A DNA stretch of 64,000 nucleotides, taken from positions 2,873,501 to 2,937,500 of the forward strand of contig NZ_CP029797.1 in the NCBI RefSeq assembly GCF_003268595.1, in the 5' to 3' direction. The notes beneath the pieces are model-generated. The model did no database searches, was not told where the DNA came from, and saw nothing but the letters and a program-made list of their open reading frames with translations. The stretch comes from Paraliobacillus zengyii. Its GTDB lineage: Bacteria > Bacillota > Bacilli > Bacillales > Amphibacillaceae. Of this stretch, positions 8,367 to 17,180 are shown piece by piece. The number at the start of each line of letters is the position of its first letter. The first letter of the stretch is position 1. The position numbers were made by a program, and so were the translations under genes.

Positions 8367-8560
8367 AATTATTATCTTACCCTTCTAATGCAGTCTTTTT
8401 ATAATAGAAATAAATGCGACATTCCTTCGTGCTAACTAAGTATATACTTTCTACCTAATTCTACCTAATTTTCTTAGTAAATAATAGTCTCGTGTTTTAG
8501 AAAATGAATTGTTTTAAAACGAAGATAGTTTGCTTGTGTTTTAAGGAGAGGAAGGACCAA

Positions 8561-8583
8561 CCGGCAGGTGTCATACCTACCGG
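8561..8583 (-). terminator. Hairpin after degU, weak terminator
   Basis: CCGGCAGGT/ACCTACCGG stem with a 5-base loop (one mismatch) directly after the degU stop codon. No strong T run follows on the minus strand, so termination or 3'-end protection is only inferred. Confidence 0.45.
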
Positions 8584-8590
8584 AAATCAC

Positions 8591-9265
8591 TTACATTACT
8601 TCTACCCAACCGTTGCGAATTGCCAAAACAACAGCTTGCGTTCGATCATTAACATTTAATTTTTGCAATATATTACTAACATGATTTTTAACTGTTTTTT
8701 CACTAATAAATAACATTTCTGCAACGCCACGATTACTCTTTCCATCTGTTAAAAGTTGTAATACTTCGCATTCACGACGTGTTAATAAATGCAGTGGTTT
8801 ACGATATTCAGTAGGATCCATACTACCTACTTGTGACAAACTTAAACGACGGAATTCTTTGACTAAGTTATGTGTAATCTTTGGATGTAAATAAGATCCA
8901 CCTTCTGTTACAATTTTAATGGCATTGATTAATGTCTCCGAATCCATTTCTTTCAATAGATATCCTTGTGCACCTGATTTCAATGCATGTGTTACGTAAT
9001 TTTCATCGTCATGAATTGATAAAATTATGACTTTTGCTTGAGGGTATTTTTCCATTAAATGCTTAGTAGCTTGTACACCATTAATATGTGGCATGTTAAT
9101 ATCCATCAAAATGACATCCGGCTCATATTTATCCATCAAACTAACAACTTCATCACCGTCATTCCCCTCAGCAACTACTTCAAAACTCTCTTCAAATTCA
9201 AGAATTCTTCTAACGCCTTCTCGAAACAAAATATGATCGTCTATCAATACGATTTTTGTCGTCAT
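8591..9265 (-). CDS. degU: Response regulator DegU
   Basis: DegU is the NarL-type response regulator of DegS, controlling exoenzymes, motility, competence and biofilm genes. Receiver domain at residues 4-120 has the acidic pair DD, phospho-acceptor Asp55 in [10 protein letters not shown], and the conserved Lys in LLKEMD. The LuxR-type HTH is at about 155-220 ([37 protein letters not shown]). Start ATG at 9265 is 8 bases after GGAGG. A 160-base gap separates it from degS, leaving room for a separate degU promoter. Confidence 0.96.
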   Translation of the reverse strand: MTTKIVLIDDHILFREGVRRILEFEESFEVVAEGNDGDEVVSLMDKYEPDVILMDINMPHINGVQATKHLMEKYPQAKVIILSIHDDENYVTHALKSGAQGYLLKEMDSETLINAIKIVTEGGSYLHPKITHNLVKEFRRLSLSQVGSMDPTEYRKPLHLLTRRECEVLQLLTDGKSNRGVAEMLFISEKTVKNHVSNILQKLNVNDRTQAVVLAIRNGWVEVM

Positions 9266-9426
9266 TCCCTCTTCCTCCCGTTTCAACTACTTCTATTTTC
9301 ATAATTATGTTTGAGCTATTATGATCGGTGATTATTTAAATTTCCAAAAAATAACCTACTAATATGCTAAAATTAAAGTCACATAAACTATTATACACGA
9401 TTTTTGTCGATTTGTAGTATGACTTT

Positions 9427-10560
9427 TTATTCATTTAATGGAACGTTGATTAGTATCCTTGTACCCTTACCTAATTCAGATTGAATTTTCAATGTCCCAT
9501 CTAAAAGTTCCACTCGTTCATGCATACCAATTAATCCAAATGAATGCTCTTCCTTTAAACCTTGATCGAATCCATTTCCATTATCACTAATCGTCGCGGA
9601 AACTACCTTCGATGTTATTTCTAATTTTACATTAATTTCTTCTGCTTGTGCATGTTTAATTGCATTTTGTACCGCTTCCTGGATTAATCGAAATAACGCA
9701 ACTTCATATTTACTTGCCAGTCGTTCGGTTTTACCTAATGCTGTAAAAACAATTTTAGTTTGATTATACTCTTCTATATTATTTAAATACTTTTTAATCG
9801 TTGGTAAAAGTCCAAGATCATCTAGTGCCATTGGACGAAGGTCATAAATGATTCGACGAACTTCATACAAAGAAGATCTCACTAATGAACGAACACCTTT
9901 CATTTCACTTAGAGCTTCCTCCCGTCCTCGTTCTTTAAACGTCTTGTCCACTATTTCTGATCGAAGAAGGATATTAGCAAGCATCTGCGCTGGTCCATCA
10001 TGCATTTCACGAGATAACCTTTTTCTTTCATCTTCTTGTGCTTGAATGATTTTTAAACCAAATGCCTGTTTTTCATTTGCATCTTGGACCAATTCATTTA
10101 CTTGCTGAAAATCTTCATTTAAATAATTCAACACGATCGATACCTTACTAACAAGTCCATCTGCTCGTTCAATTGTTTGCTCAAGTGTTTTTAGTCTACG
10201 TTCAATTTCATCTCTTTTTTGACGTAAATTCTTTTCACTCGTTTGTTTCAATTTCAAATCACTTTGTAATTGATGGGTCTGCTCATATACTTCTCGTATC
10301 TCTTCTTCCCCATACTTACTAAAGTGATGGCTAACTTCTGCTAGTCTATTTCTGGAAAGCTGTGTTTTCTTTTCAAGACTATCTACCTCGTCAATTACAC
10401 GAATTAATTCTAGTTTAATTTCTTCTAATTGCTCCATTAACAGTTGGTGTTCCGTCCGAGATTCTTCCCCTATTGTATAAATGCCGTCTTTACTGTGTTC
10501 AACAACTTCCACCATTTCTGTAATGATTTCATCTAATGCTTTTCCTTCTGTCTTTTTCAT
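9427..10560 (-). CDS. degS: Sensor histidine kinase DegS
   Basis: A soluble kinase that phosphorylates DegU. The 377-residue protein has an N-terminal sensor region with a long coiled coil (about 35-170) and no membrane segment. The HisKA_3 box has His187 in KRLSREMHDGPAQ, and the ATPase domain has an N box (EAVQNAIKHAQA), a G1 box (ISDNGNGFD) and a G2 box (HSFGLIGMHERVELL). Size and domain order equal B. subtilis DegS. ATG start; transcribed before degU. Confidence 0.96.
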   Translation of the reverse strand: MKKTEGKALDEIITEMVEVVEHSKDGIYTIGEESRTEHQLLMEQLEEIKLELIRVIDEVDSLEKKTQLSRNRLAEVSHHFSKYGEEEIREVYEQTHQLQSDLKLKQTSEKNLRQKRDEIERRLKTLEQTIERADGLVSKVSIVLNYLNEDFQQVNELVQDANEKQAFGLKIIQAQEDERKRLSREMHDGPAQMLANILLRSEIVDKTFKERGREEALSEMKGVRSLVRSSLYEVRRIIYDLRPMALDDLGLLPTIKKYLNNIEEYNQTKIVFTALGKTERLASKYEVALFRLIQEAVQNAIKHAQAEEINVKLEITSKVVSATISDNGNGFDQGLKEEHSFGLIGMHERVELLDGTLKIQSELGKGTRILINVPLNE

Positions 10561-10745
10561 TTATTATTCCACCTAATTGTTTCATTTATATGTATTCGTC
10601 TATTGTCCTCTTTTAAAGGGTGTTCCAAACAATTTAGAGTTTAACTGTTTCGTATTTATGTTGCTAGTTTTATCATAGCATAATCCCTCTTTGATTGCTG
10701 TTTCGATTGTGTCTCTATATAATGTACTTATTGGGAGGGATTACA

Positions 10746-11396
10746 ATGTTAGATCATTATTATACGGTCAATCATACTGGTTCAGATGAAGTTGTTATCC
10801 AAAAGTCTCGTTTTATTGGTCACGTCCGAAGAGTTGAAACCGAAGCAGCAGCGATCGCATTTATTCAAGAGATAAAAAAGCAACATAACAGTGCTACACA
10901 TAATTGTTCGGCCTATTTAATTGGTGAGCAGGATCTTATCCAAAAGGCACATGATGACGGAGAGCCTACTGGTACAGCTGGTGTTCCAATCTTAGAAGTT
11001 TTAAAAAAGAAGGCGTTAAAAGATACCGCAATCGTGGTGACCCGTTATTTCGGTGGGGTTAAACTCGGTGCAGGCGGACTAATTCGTGCGTATTCTAGTA
11101 CAACAGCACAGGCAATTCGGACAACTGGGATTGTCGAACGCCGCCGCATGCAAGTAATAGATATAACAGTTACATACCCACTACTTGGAAAAGTAGAAAA
11201 CGAACTACGAAAAGCAAACTATATAATAGAAAAGATTGATTATCTAGGAGATGTAACGTTCACTGTATTAGTTGCGATTGATCAAGTAGAAACCTTCCAA
11301 ACTTGGATTACCAACTGCACAAGTGATCAAGCAACACAAAAGTTGCAAACCGAAAAATATATAGAGATACCAATTCCAGAGAAAGAAGCTGACTAA
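10746..11396 (+). CDS. yvyE: YigZ/IMPACT family protein YvyE
   Basis: A 216-residue UPF0029/IMPACT-family protein. The N-terminal domain has the family core HNCSAYLIGEQ, DDGEPTGTAGVPILE and VVTRYFGGVKLGAGGLIRAY; the C-terminal DUF1949 ferredoxin-like domain spans about 140-210. The biochemical role in bacteria is unsettled. Start ATG at 10746 lies 6 bases after GGGAGGG; the open frame extends upstream but without a ribosome site. It is divergent from degS, as in B. subtilis. It overlaps the convergent VanZ gene by 4 bases. Confidence 0.92.
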   Translation: MLDHYYTVNHTGSDEVVIQKSRFIGHVRRVETEAAAIAFIQEIKKQHNSATHNCSAYLIGEQDLIQKAHDDGEPTGTAGVPILEVLKKKALKDTAIVVTRYFGGVKLGAGGLIRAYSSTTAQAIRTTGIVERRRMQVIDITVTYPLLGKVENELRKANYIIEKIDYLGDVTFTVLVAIDQVETFQTWITNCTSDQATQKLQTEKYIEIPIPEKEAD

Positions 11397-11896
11397 TACT
11401 GGCCAGCGTTTCTTTTTTTCTTCCATCCTAAAAAAAGCAACACCAAGAAAACACCGATAAGTGCACCAAATGAATCTAGTATCACGTCACCAATATATGG
11501 TGTCCGATTCGGTGTAAAACCTTGGTGCCATTCATCTAAAGCAGCATAAACAACTGTAGCAAAGAATGCTACTAAAATTAGATTGCGGGTCCTGAATCGC
11601 AAAAAAGTATTGCTGCATGCTAGATAAAACAATATAAATAGAACCATAAATACGCCAACATGGGCACCCTTTCGAATAAAAAACTCAACATAACCATAAA
11701 TCCCTAAATTGGCAACACTTACTTCTGACTGGTGATACACAAAAACAATTTCATCAACGAATCGCTCTAGAAATGAAAGATCGATATAACGTGCAAGCAT
11801 TGGTTTGACATCTTGTTCTTGGTATGGCTGTGCGGATGAACGAAAAATCACACCCATCCAAGCAATTGACAAAAGCCAATACACTATTTTTTTCAT
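11393..11896 (-). CDS. VanZ-like integral membrane protein
   Basis: A 167-residue protein with four predicted membrane helices, starting at a signal-anchor-like segment (MKKIVYWLLSIAWMGVIFRS). It has the VanZ-family features: SSAQPYQEQ after helix 1, FIRKGAHVGVFMVLFILFYL, and DEWHQGFTPNRTPYIGDVIL, then a Gly-rich last helix. VanZ is linked to teicoplanin resistance in enterococci, but most homologues have no proven role. Start at 11896 follows AAGGAG; upstream in-frame Met codons lack a site and would overlap the sortase promoter region. Confidence 0.88.
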   Translation of the reverse strand: MKKIVYWLLSIAWMGVIFRSSAQPYQEQDVKPMLARYIDLSFLERFVDEIVFVYHQSEVSVANLGIYGYVEFFIRKGAHVGVFMVLFILFYLACSNTFLRFRTRNLILVAFFATVVYAALDEWHQGFTPNRTPYIGDVILDSFGALIGVFLVLLFLGWKKKRNAGQY

Positions 11897-12023
11897 AAAT
11901 ATAAACTCCTTATCTATTTCATTTCTACAGATTATGTTATTCTTTAACATATAATCAAATATTACCATAAATACGTTATTTTCGAATACTATAGCTATGT
12001 AAATAAAATCAGGAGGCTTTTCT

Positions 12024-12602
12024 ATGAAAAAAATCGCTCTACTGTTCATGTTAGCTGGTATTATCTTTTTATCCATTGGTGGTTATCAATATATAAAGAC
12101 AAAAGCTGCTGAGAAAAACACATTAGATGAAGCACATACACTGCTAGAATCGCGAGAAAATACACCTACAACCATTGACCCTAGTTCTTTCTCAGCTGAG
12201 ATGGGAGAGACTGTTGGTTTATTACAGATTCCTAGTATTGATGCGGAGTTAGCTATAGTAGAAGGTACCGATCCAGATGATTTAGAAAAAGGTGTTGGTC
12301 ATTTTAAAAGTTCTGCTTATCCCGAGCAAAATGATCAAATCGTTTTATCAGGACATCGCGATACGGTTTTTCGTAGCTTAGGCGATGTTAAAATTGGTGA
12401 TACCTTTATCATTCAACTTGAATCTGGAGATTACGAATATGAAATGGTTAGTTCGAAAGTTGTTGATGCTGATGATACAACCATTATCAAATCAACTGCC
12501 CCAGATGAAGAACTTGTGATTACGACATGCTATCCTTTCTCTTATATCGGCGATGCACCAGATCGTTATATTATTTATGCGAAACCAATAGAAACAAATT
12601 AA
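12024..12602 (+). CDS. Class D sortase
   Basis: Membrane-anchored cysteine transpeptidase. One N-terminal membrane helix (about 4-22) is followed by the beta-barrel sortase domain with His111 (VLSGHRDTVF), catalytic Cys169 in LVITTCYPF and Arg181 in DAPDRYIIYA. The order and TTC-YPF signature fit class D (YhcS type), which attaches proteins with LPxTx motifs to peptidoglycan. No LPxTG-type substrate is encoded nearby in this window. ATG with AGGAGG; 12 bases upstream of the PBP gene, so an operon is likely. Confidence 0.9.
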   Translation: MKKIALLFMLAGIIFLSIGGYQYIKTKAAEKNTLDEAHTLLESRENTPTTIDPSSFSAEMGETVGLLQIPSIDAELAIVEGTDPDDLEKGVGHFKSSAYPEQNDQIVLSGHRDTVFRSLGDVKIGDTFIIQLESGDYEYEMVSSKVVDADDTTIIKSTAPDEELVITTCYPFSYIGDAPDRYIIYAKPIETN

Positions 12603-12614
12603 GGAGGTTTTACC

Positions 12615-14621
12615 ATGCGCAATGTTGTAAAAGCGATTAGTATACTGCTTTTATTCTTTATTCTTACCGCTTGTTCGGAAGATGAAGTTCAACCAGAAGA
12701 TCGACTTGCCCAATATATTGATGAATGGAATGAACAAAATTTCACTGAGATGTACAATCTCTTAGCAGATACAAGTAAAGAGACATACCCATCGGAAGAA
12801 TTTATCGATCGTTATGAAAAAATTTACGGTGATATAGAAGTATCCGATTTAGCTATCACCTATACGGTACCTGAAGTAGAAGGTGAAGATACGGTACCAA
12901 CTTCTTTTCCGATCGAAGTCAGTATGAACACAATGGCAGGTGAAGTTAATTTCGAATCGGAAATGACACTTGTCGAGCAAGAAACAGAGGAAGACACTAA
13001 TTGGTACGTGCAGTGGGATCCTGGCTTCATCTTCCCTTCGTTAAAAGATGGTGGAGAAATCGGAATAAACACTGTCGAACCAACTCGTGGACAAATCTTT
13101 GATCGAAACCAAAATGGACTTGCAGTTAATGCAGCAATGTATACAGTCGGTCTTCAACCAGGATTATTTGAAAATGAAACAGAAGAAAAAGAACAAATTG
13201 CAGAACTGTTAGATATGGATGTTGAAGCGATTGACAGTGCATTATCTCCTGATTGGGTAAGCGACGAAACGTTTGTCCCATTAAAAAAAGTTTCAATGGA
13301 CGATCCTGATTATATTGAAGAACTCAGGGCGATTGCACCAGTCGTAACACAAGAAACAACAGGTCGCTCTTATCCATATGGAGAAGCAGCTGCCCACTTA
13401 ACTGGATATATTGGTACAATTACCGCTGAAGAATTAGAAGCGCAAGAAGCCGGTACATACGGACAGTCTGATCTAATTGGAAAACGAGGACTAGAACAAT
13501 TGTATGAATCGCGGTTAAAAGGCACGCGTGGTGTTTCAATTGTCGTTACCTCAGAAAATGGTGGCAGTACACCAATAGTCGAACAAGAAGTACAGAATGG
13601 TGAAGATATTACCGTAACGATTGATGGAGAAGTACAGCAAACAATCTTTGCTAGTTTTCAAGATGATGCTGGAACAGCTACTGCAATTAATCCTAAAACA
13701 GGGGAAACACTTGCACTAGTATCGAGTCCTGCATTTGATCCAAACCAATTAACCTCTGGCATTAGTCAAACATTGTGGGATGAATTAAGTAATGATGAAC
13801 AAAATCCATTATTGAATCGGTTTGCTTCCACTTACGCTCCAGGTTCGACAATTAAGCCGATAACAGCAGCAATTGGTTTAGAGAACGGAACCATTGAAGC
13901 AGAAGAAGGTATTGAAATTGACGGTCTCACATGGTCAAAAGATGGTTGGGGCGATTATCAAGTTCGTCGCGTTTCTGAATCATCTGGTCCAGTTGATTTA
14001 AGTGATGCTTTAATCCGATCCGATAATATCTATTTTGCACAGAAAACGGTTGAACTTGGAAGTGACGCATTTGTTGAAGGTCTAGAACAATTTGGCTTTG
14101 GTGAAGATCTTCCATATTCTTATCCAGTAGCAGCAAGTAGTATTTCTTCAGATGGTAGGCTTGATAGAGAAATTCTTTTAGCTGATACTGCTTATGGTCA
14201 GGGTGAGATGGAAATGAGCGCCTTACACTTAGCAACTGTATTTACTACCTTTTTAAATGATGGTAATATGATTCAACCTGTTTTAGAAGCAGATGAAGAA
14301 TTAAGCCAAGTTTGGCAAGAAGGATTAGTTAGCAGTGAAAATGTGGCAGTAATCAAAGATGCGCTTCGTCAAGTTGTTGCAGCATCAAATGGTACTGCAC
14401 CAGAGGCAAATATAGATGCAGTTGAATTATCAGGAAAAACAGGAACGTCTGAATTAAAAAGTGGTCAAGATGAAGAAGACGGCCAAGAAAACGGCTGGTT
14501 CGTCACCTATCCAAGTGATGAAGACATAATCATTTCTATGATGGTTGAACATGTAGAGAACAAAGGCGGCAGTCACTACACCGTCCAAAAAGTCGCAGAT
14601 ATATTTGAACAACTCAACTAA
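12615..14621 (+). CDS. pbpC: PBP3-type penicillin-binding transpeptidase
   Basis: Class B-like lipoprotein transpeptidase that cross-links peptidoglycan outside the membrane. Order: lipoprotein signal (LLLFFILTACSED), NTF2-like MecA_N domain (about 28-140), PBP dimerisation domain (about 150-310), transpeptidase domain with Ser411 in APGSTIKP, SDN near 469 and KTGTS at 608. At 668 residues it has the length of B. subtilis PBP3. Such MecA_N-bearing enzymes often bind beta-lactams poorly. Strong AAGGAGG; a palindromic terminator follows. Probably cotranscribed with the sortase. Confidence 0.93.
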   Translation: MRNVVKAISILLLFFILTACSEDEVQPEDRLAQYIDEWNEQNFTEMYNLLADTSKETYPSEEFIDRYEKIYGDIEVSDLAITYTVPEVEGEDTVPTSFPIEVSMNTMAGEVNFESEMTLVEQETEEDTNWYVQWDPGFIFPSLKDGGEIGINTVEPTRGQIFDRNQNGLAVNAAMYTVGLQPGLFENETEEKEQIAELLDMDVEAIDSALSPDWVSDETFVPLKKVSMDDPDYIEELRAIAPVVTQETTGRSYPYGEAAAHLTGYIGTITAEELEAQEAGTYGQSDLIGKRGLEQLYESRLKGTRGVSIVVTSENGGSTPIVEQEVQNGEDITVTIDGEVQQTIFASFQDDAGTATAINPKTGETLALVSSPAFDPNQLTSGISQTLWDELSNDEQNPLLNRFASTYAPGSTIKPITAAIGLENGTIEAEEGIEIDGLTWSKDGWGDYQVRRVSESSGPVDLSDALIRSDNIYFAQKTVELGSDAFVEGLEQFGFGEDLPYSYPVAASSISSDGRLDREILLADTAYGQGEMEMSALHLATVFTTFLNDGNMIQPVLEADEELSQVWQEGLVSSENVAVIKDALRQVVAASNGTAPEANIDAVELSGKTGTSELKSGQDEEDGQENGWFVTYPSDEDIIISMMVEHVENKGGSHYTVQKVADIFEQLN

Positions 14622-14623
14622 TA

Positions 14624-14655
14624 AAAAAGCTATCCGCCCGGGCGGATAGCTTTTT
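14624..14655 (+). terminator. Rho-independent terminator after pbpC
   Basis: A perfect palindrome with an 11-bp GC-rich stem GCTATCCGCCC/GGGCGGATAGC, flanked by A and T runs, 3 bases past the stop codon. Its symmetry would let it work from both sides. Confidence 0.9.
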
Positions 14656-14747
14656 ATATTGTACAACTTCCACTCGAATTTCATGTTGATGGAAATTCCG
14701 TCATAAATTATTTATTCTTTAAAAGTAAAGTCATAATCTTCCGCTAC

Positions 14748-14891
14748 GGAAAAACACTCGCTTTCCATGGGGAACGCTTCAGCCTCCTCGCGAGCAAATG
14801 TTTTCGATGGGCTGAGTAATCGCAGGCCCAAAAAACGCTCACTGTGGGGTCTTCAGACTGTTCCTTTCCCATAGGAGTCTCGCATTTTTCC
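14748..14891 (-). repeat. Long hairpin repeat, locus B left copy (B1)
   Basis: Minus-strand copy (GACTCCTATGGGAA ... CTGAAGACC ... CCATGGAAAGCGAG) with outer arms GGAAAAA/TTTTTCC. The TGGGCTGAGTAATCGCAGGCCCA-type module, too long to quote whole, sits at about 14797-14831 in the apical part and points opposite to the core, unlike copies A2, C2 and D2. Its stem is TGGGCT/GGCCCA instead of TGGGAT/ATCCCA. Confidence 0.85.
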
Positions 14892-15026
14892 TCCGCTTGG
14901 TATGGACTTTTCATTCAAGTAAGAGATGTTCTTTTCGTAAGCGTAGTTTATTGTTTCTAACTAGCGCTGTAATTCGTATTTAATCAAACAATTAACATTC
15001 TTCATATTATGCAGTGTACTAAATTA

Positions 15027-15159
15027 GCGTATCAAGTGAAATTGGCGACACTCCTGCAGGAACAGCGCGAGCTGAAGATCCACTCGGAAAGCGTACTGTG
15101 CTTATCCGAGTTAGCTGAAGCCGTGCCTGCGGAAAGGGAGCCGATTTCACTTGATACGC
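15027..15159 (+). repeat. Long hairpin repeat, locus B right copy (B2)
   Basis: Plus-strand copy with the longest outer stem of the family: 20 bp beginning GCGTATCAAGTGAAATTGGC, with one G-T wobble. Core CACTCCTGCAGGAACAGC, CTGAAGATCCACTCGGAAAG, GTTAGCTGAAG and GCCTGCGGAAAG; no inner module. With B1 it occupies the 630-base gap between pbpC and the IDEAL gene. A short open frame inside it is a by-product of the repeat. Confidence 0.9.
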
Positions 15160-15253
15160 GGGCCATAAAATCCTGTTATTTCCAAATATAGAGATTCACC
15201 AAACAACCGAAAAAACAAAAACAGTAGAAACATAATGCTCCCACTGTCTACTT

Positions 15254-15697
15254 TTACATCTCATTTAAAACAGATGTATACTTTATAAAATTAGCACGGT
15301 CATTTGCTTCTAGTGCTTGATCTATTAATCTTTTTACATTTTGTTTTTCTAAAGCAATTATTATATCGTTAACTTCATCTGTTTCTATCACAGTTTTATC
15401 TTTCTTAACATATGGATAGATAATCGATTGCAATCTTGTATGAAAATCATCTAGTTTGAGCAAATCCGCTAAAGAAACACTTGCAAACTTTTTCCCTTTT
15501 TGAAAAACAAAAATATCTTGTTTATTTTCGACGAGACGCGTCTTACGATTCACTCTTATTTCACGCGCTTCCACTGGAACAAACTGATAAATTTGTTCGT
15601 CTAACCATAACGAAAAATATTGAAATGCTAATACTACTCGAATATGTTGCTCTTCTTCTTTCACATAGTACGGTTGAAGCATATTAACAGATAGCAT
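15254..15697 (-). CDS. IDEAL-domain protein
   Basis: A 147-residue cytosolic protein. The C-terminus (about 115-147) is an IDEAL domain (VKRLIDQALEANDRANFIKY), a short helical segment found in Firmicutes proteins such as YpiB and in some ComK-related proteins. The N-terminal part (QHIRVVLAFQYFSLWLDEQI; basic strands REIRVNRKTRLV) has no family I recognise. Function unknown. Start ATG follows AAGGGGAG at a rather long 10-base spacing. It stands alone, convergent with pbpC and divergent from the exporter gene. Confidence 0.75.
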   Translation of the reverse strand: MLSVNMLQPYYVKEEEQHIRVVLAFQYFSLWLDEQIYQFVPVEAREIRVNRKTRLVENKQDIFVFQKGKKFASVSLADLLKLDDFHTRLQSIIYPYVKKDKTVIETDEVNDIIIALEKQNVKRLIDQALEANDRANFIKYTSVLNEM

Positions 15698-16023
15698 GAT
15701 GTGAACACTCCCCTTGTTGAATTAATGTAAAAACGGTTCTTTCTTCCTTTTTTACCATTCACTTAAAGATGTATTTCACTAATATAGTATTGGATTCCGC
15801 TATAAAACGGAACCCGATAAATGCACGTTATCATTTTCTAGTTAAAATATTTTAATGACTTCCCTAATAAAGCAATGAACCTGCTTTTGCTTCAATTAAA
15901 ACTTTTCTTTTTCTACTGATAACGGTTGCAGATAGTATACCATTTATTTTAGTCTTAGCAAACGATCTGCTTTTAACCGATATTTCACACTTTTACTAAT
16001 TATTAATTTTTTGTCAGAATTGA

Positions 16024-16053
16024 TTGTAACATGTGGGTAATGTTCGCTATACT
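16024..16053 (+). promoter_or_regulatory. Sigma-A-type promoter of the ArAE exporter gene
   Basis: TTGTAA (16024-16029), 18-base spacer, TATACT (16048-16053), about 22 bases before the start codon. The rest of the 380-base divergent gap (15698-16023) is AT rich with one small TTCCG/CGGAA hairpin near 15800; no gene is seen in it. Confidence 0.6.
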
Positions 16054-16075
16054 TTAGGGGAAGAGTACATAGAAA

Positions 16076-17137
16076 ATGAAGGTGAAGCGTTTGATAAAGC
16101 AAAGAAGTATAAATTTCATTGGAAGTAGGGTTATTAAAACTGGGGTTGCAGTATTCCTGACTTCTTTGATCTGTCAATGGTTAGAATGGCCAGCAGTTTT
16201 TGCTGTTATTACTGCGATTGTTACGATTGAGCCAACGGTAAATGACTCTATTAAAAAGGGGATTATTCGATTACCAGCTTCAGCTATTGGTTCTGCCTAT
16301 GCTGTTTTTTTTATATCGATATTCGGTAACTCCGCGATTACCTATACAGCTGCAGCAATGTTCACGATCATTACCTGTTTTAAATTAAAACTTCATGCTG
16401 GTTTGTTAGTTGCAACATTAACTTCTGTAGCGATGATTGAAGTTATTCACGATCAATATTTGATTGCTTTTTTTATTCGTTTAGGGACAACCTCTATCGG
16501 TATTATAACTTCTACACTAGTCAACATGTTTGTCTTACCACCAAACTATTCCAAGCGGATTTTAACTAATATTGATGCGGCACTTCAAACGACAGGAGAA
16601 GAATTAAAAGTAATCGCAAAAGATTTATTGTTTGAAACGACCGATTGTATGGATAAAGTACAAACTCAGGAAACCTTTTCTGCATTAAAAATGAAGTTAG
16701 ACACAACGGATCGACTGTTACGTTTTCAACAAGCAGAAGCAAAATTTCACCGATTGACCACTTTAAGAAAAACAGAATTACAAGACGAATTAGATAAACT
16801 AAAGGCACTGCGCCTCATTCACTATCATATTGGTAACCTAATCAATACACCGTTACAAACGGTCTCATGGTCAAAAAACCAACGAGATCAGATGGTGAAA
16901 ACGATCCAATCAGTTGCTGACACGATGATAAACCCAGACCATTTCCGTGAGCTCTATCATCAAAAGCAAGTTAAGACATTAATGAAACAATTTTTAACTT
17001 ATAATAGAGAGACAAGTGCGCTGCAGAATGAAGAACAACCTACTTTTTTTGATCCTGAAATCATTATTCTATATGAGCTTTTATCGATCTATCACTTAGT
17101 AGAAGAAATCTTAGCCACTGAAAAAAAGGAAAACTAA
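16076..17137 (+). CDS. FUSC/aromatic acid exporter family membrane protein
   Basis: A 353-residue protein with an N-terminal block of about six membrane helices (residues 20-150, including VFLTSLICQWLEWPAVFAVI and TAIVTIEPTVNDSIKKGIIR) and a soluble helical C-terminal half. This is the layout of the ArAE_1 (DUF939, B. subtilis YqjA-like) family, linked by homology to export of aromatic acids. The TIEPTV-DS motif after helix 2 is typical. The substrate is not evident. AGGGGAAGAG precedes the ATG. It ends at a terminator shared with the convergent lipoprotein gene. Confidence 0.85.
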   Translation: MKVKRLIKQRSINFIGSRVIKTGVAVFLTSLICQWLEWPAVFAVITAIVTIEPTVNDSIKKGIIRLPASAIGSAYAVFFISIFGNSAITYTAAAMFTIITCFKLKLHAGLLVATLTSVAMIEVIHDQYLIAFFIRLGTTSIGIITSTLVNMFVLPPNYSKRILTNIDAALQTTGEELKVIAKDLLFETTDCMDKVQTQETFSALKMKLDTTDRLLRFQQAEAKFHRLTTLRKTELQDELDKLKALRLIHYHIGNLINTPLQTVSWSKNQRDQMVKTIQSVADTMINPDHFRELYHQKQVKTLMKQFLTYNRETSALQNEEQPTFFDPEIIILYELLSIYHLVEEILATEKKEN

Positions 17138-17140
17138 AAA

Positions 17141-17176
17141 AAGCGAGAAACCTTATTCGTAAAGGGTTTCTCGCTT
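17141..17176. terminator. Bidirectional terminator, ArAE gene/SurA-N lipoprotein gene
   Basis: 12-bp stem AAGCGAGAAACC/GGTTTCTCGCTT with A run before and T run after, between two convergent stop codons 44 bases apart. Confidence 0.9.
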
Positions 17177-17180
17177 TTGC

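Noticed and set aside
13927..14235. 102-codon antisense frame within pbpC
   Set aside because: A shadow of the transpeptidase domain; the sense frame has all catalytic motifs.
15009..15191. 60-codon open frame
   Set aside because: It lies inside hairpin repeat B2 and encodes repeat sequence; no ribosome site.
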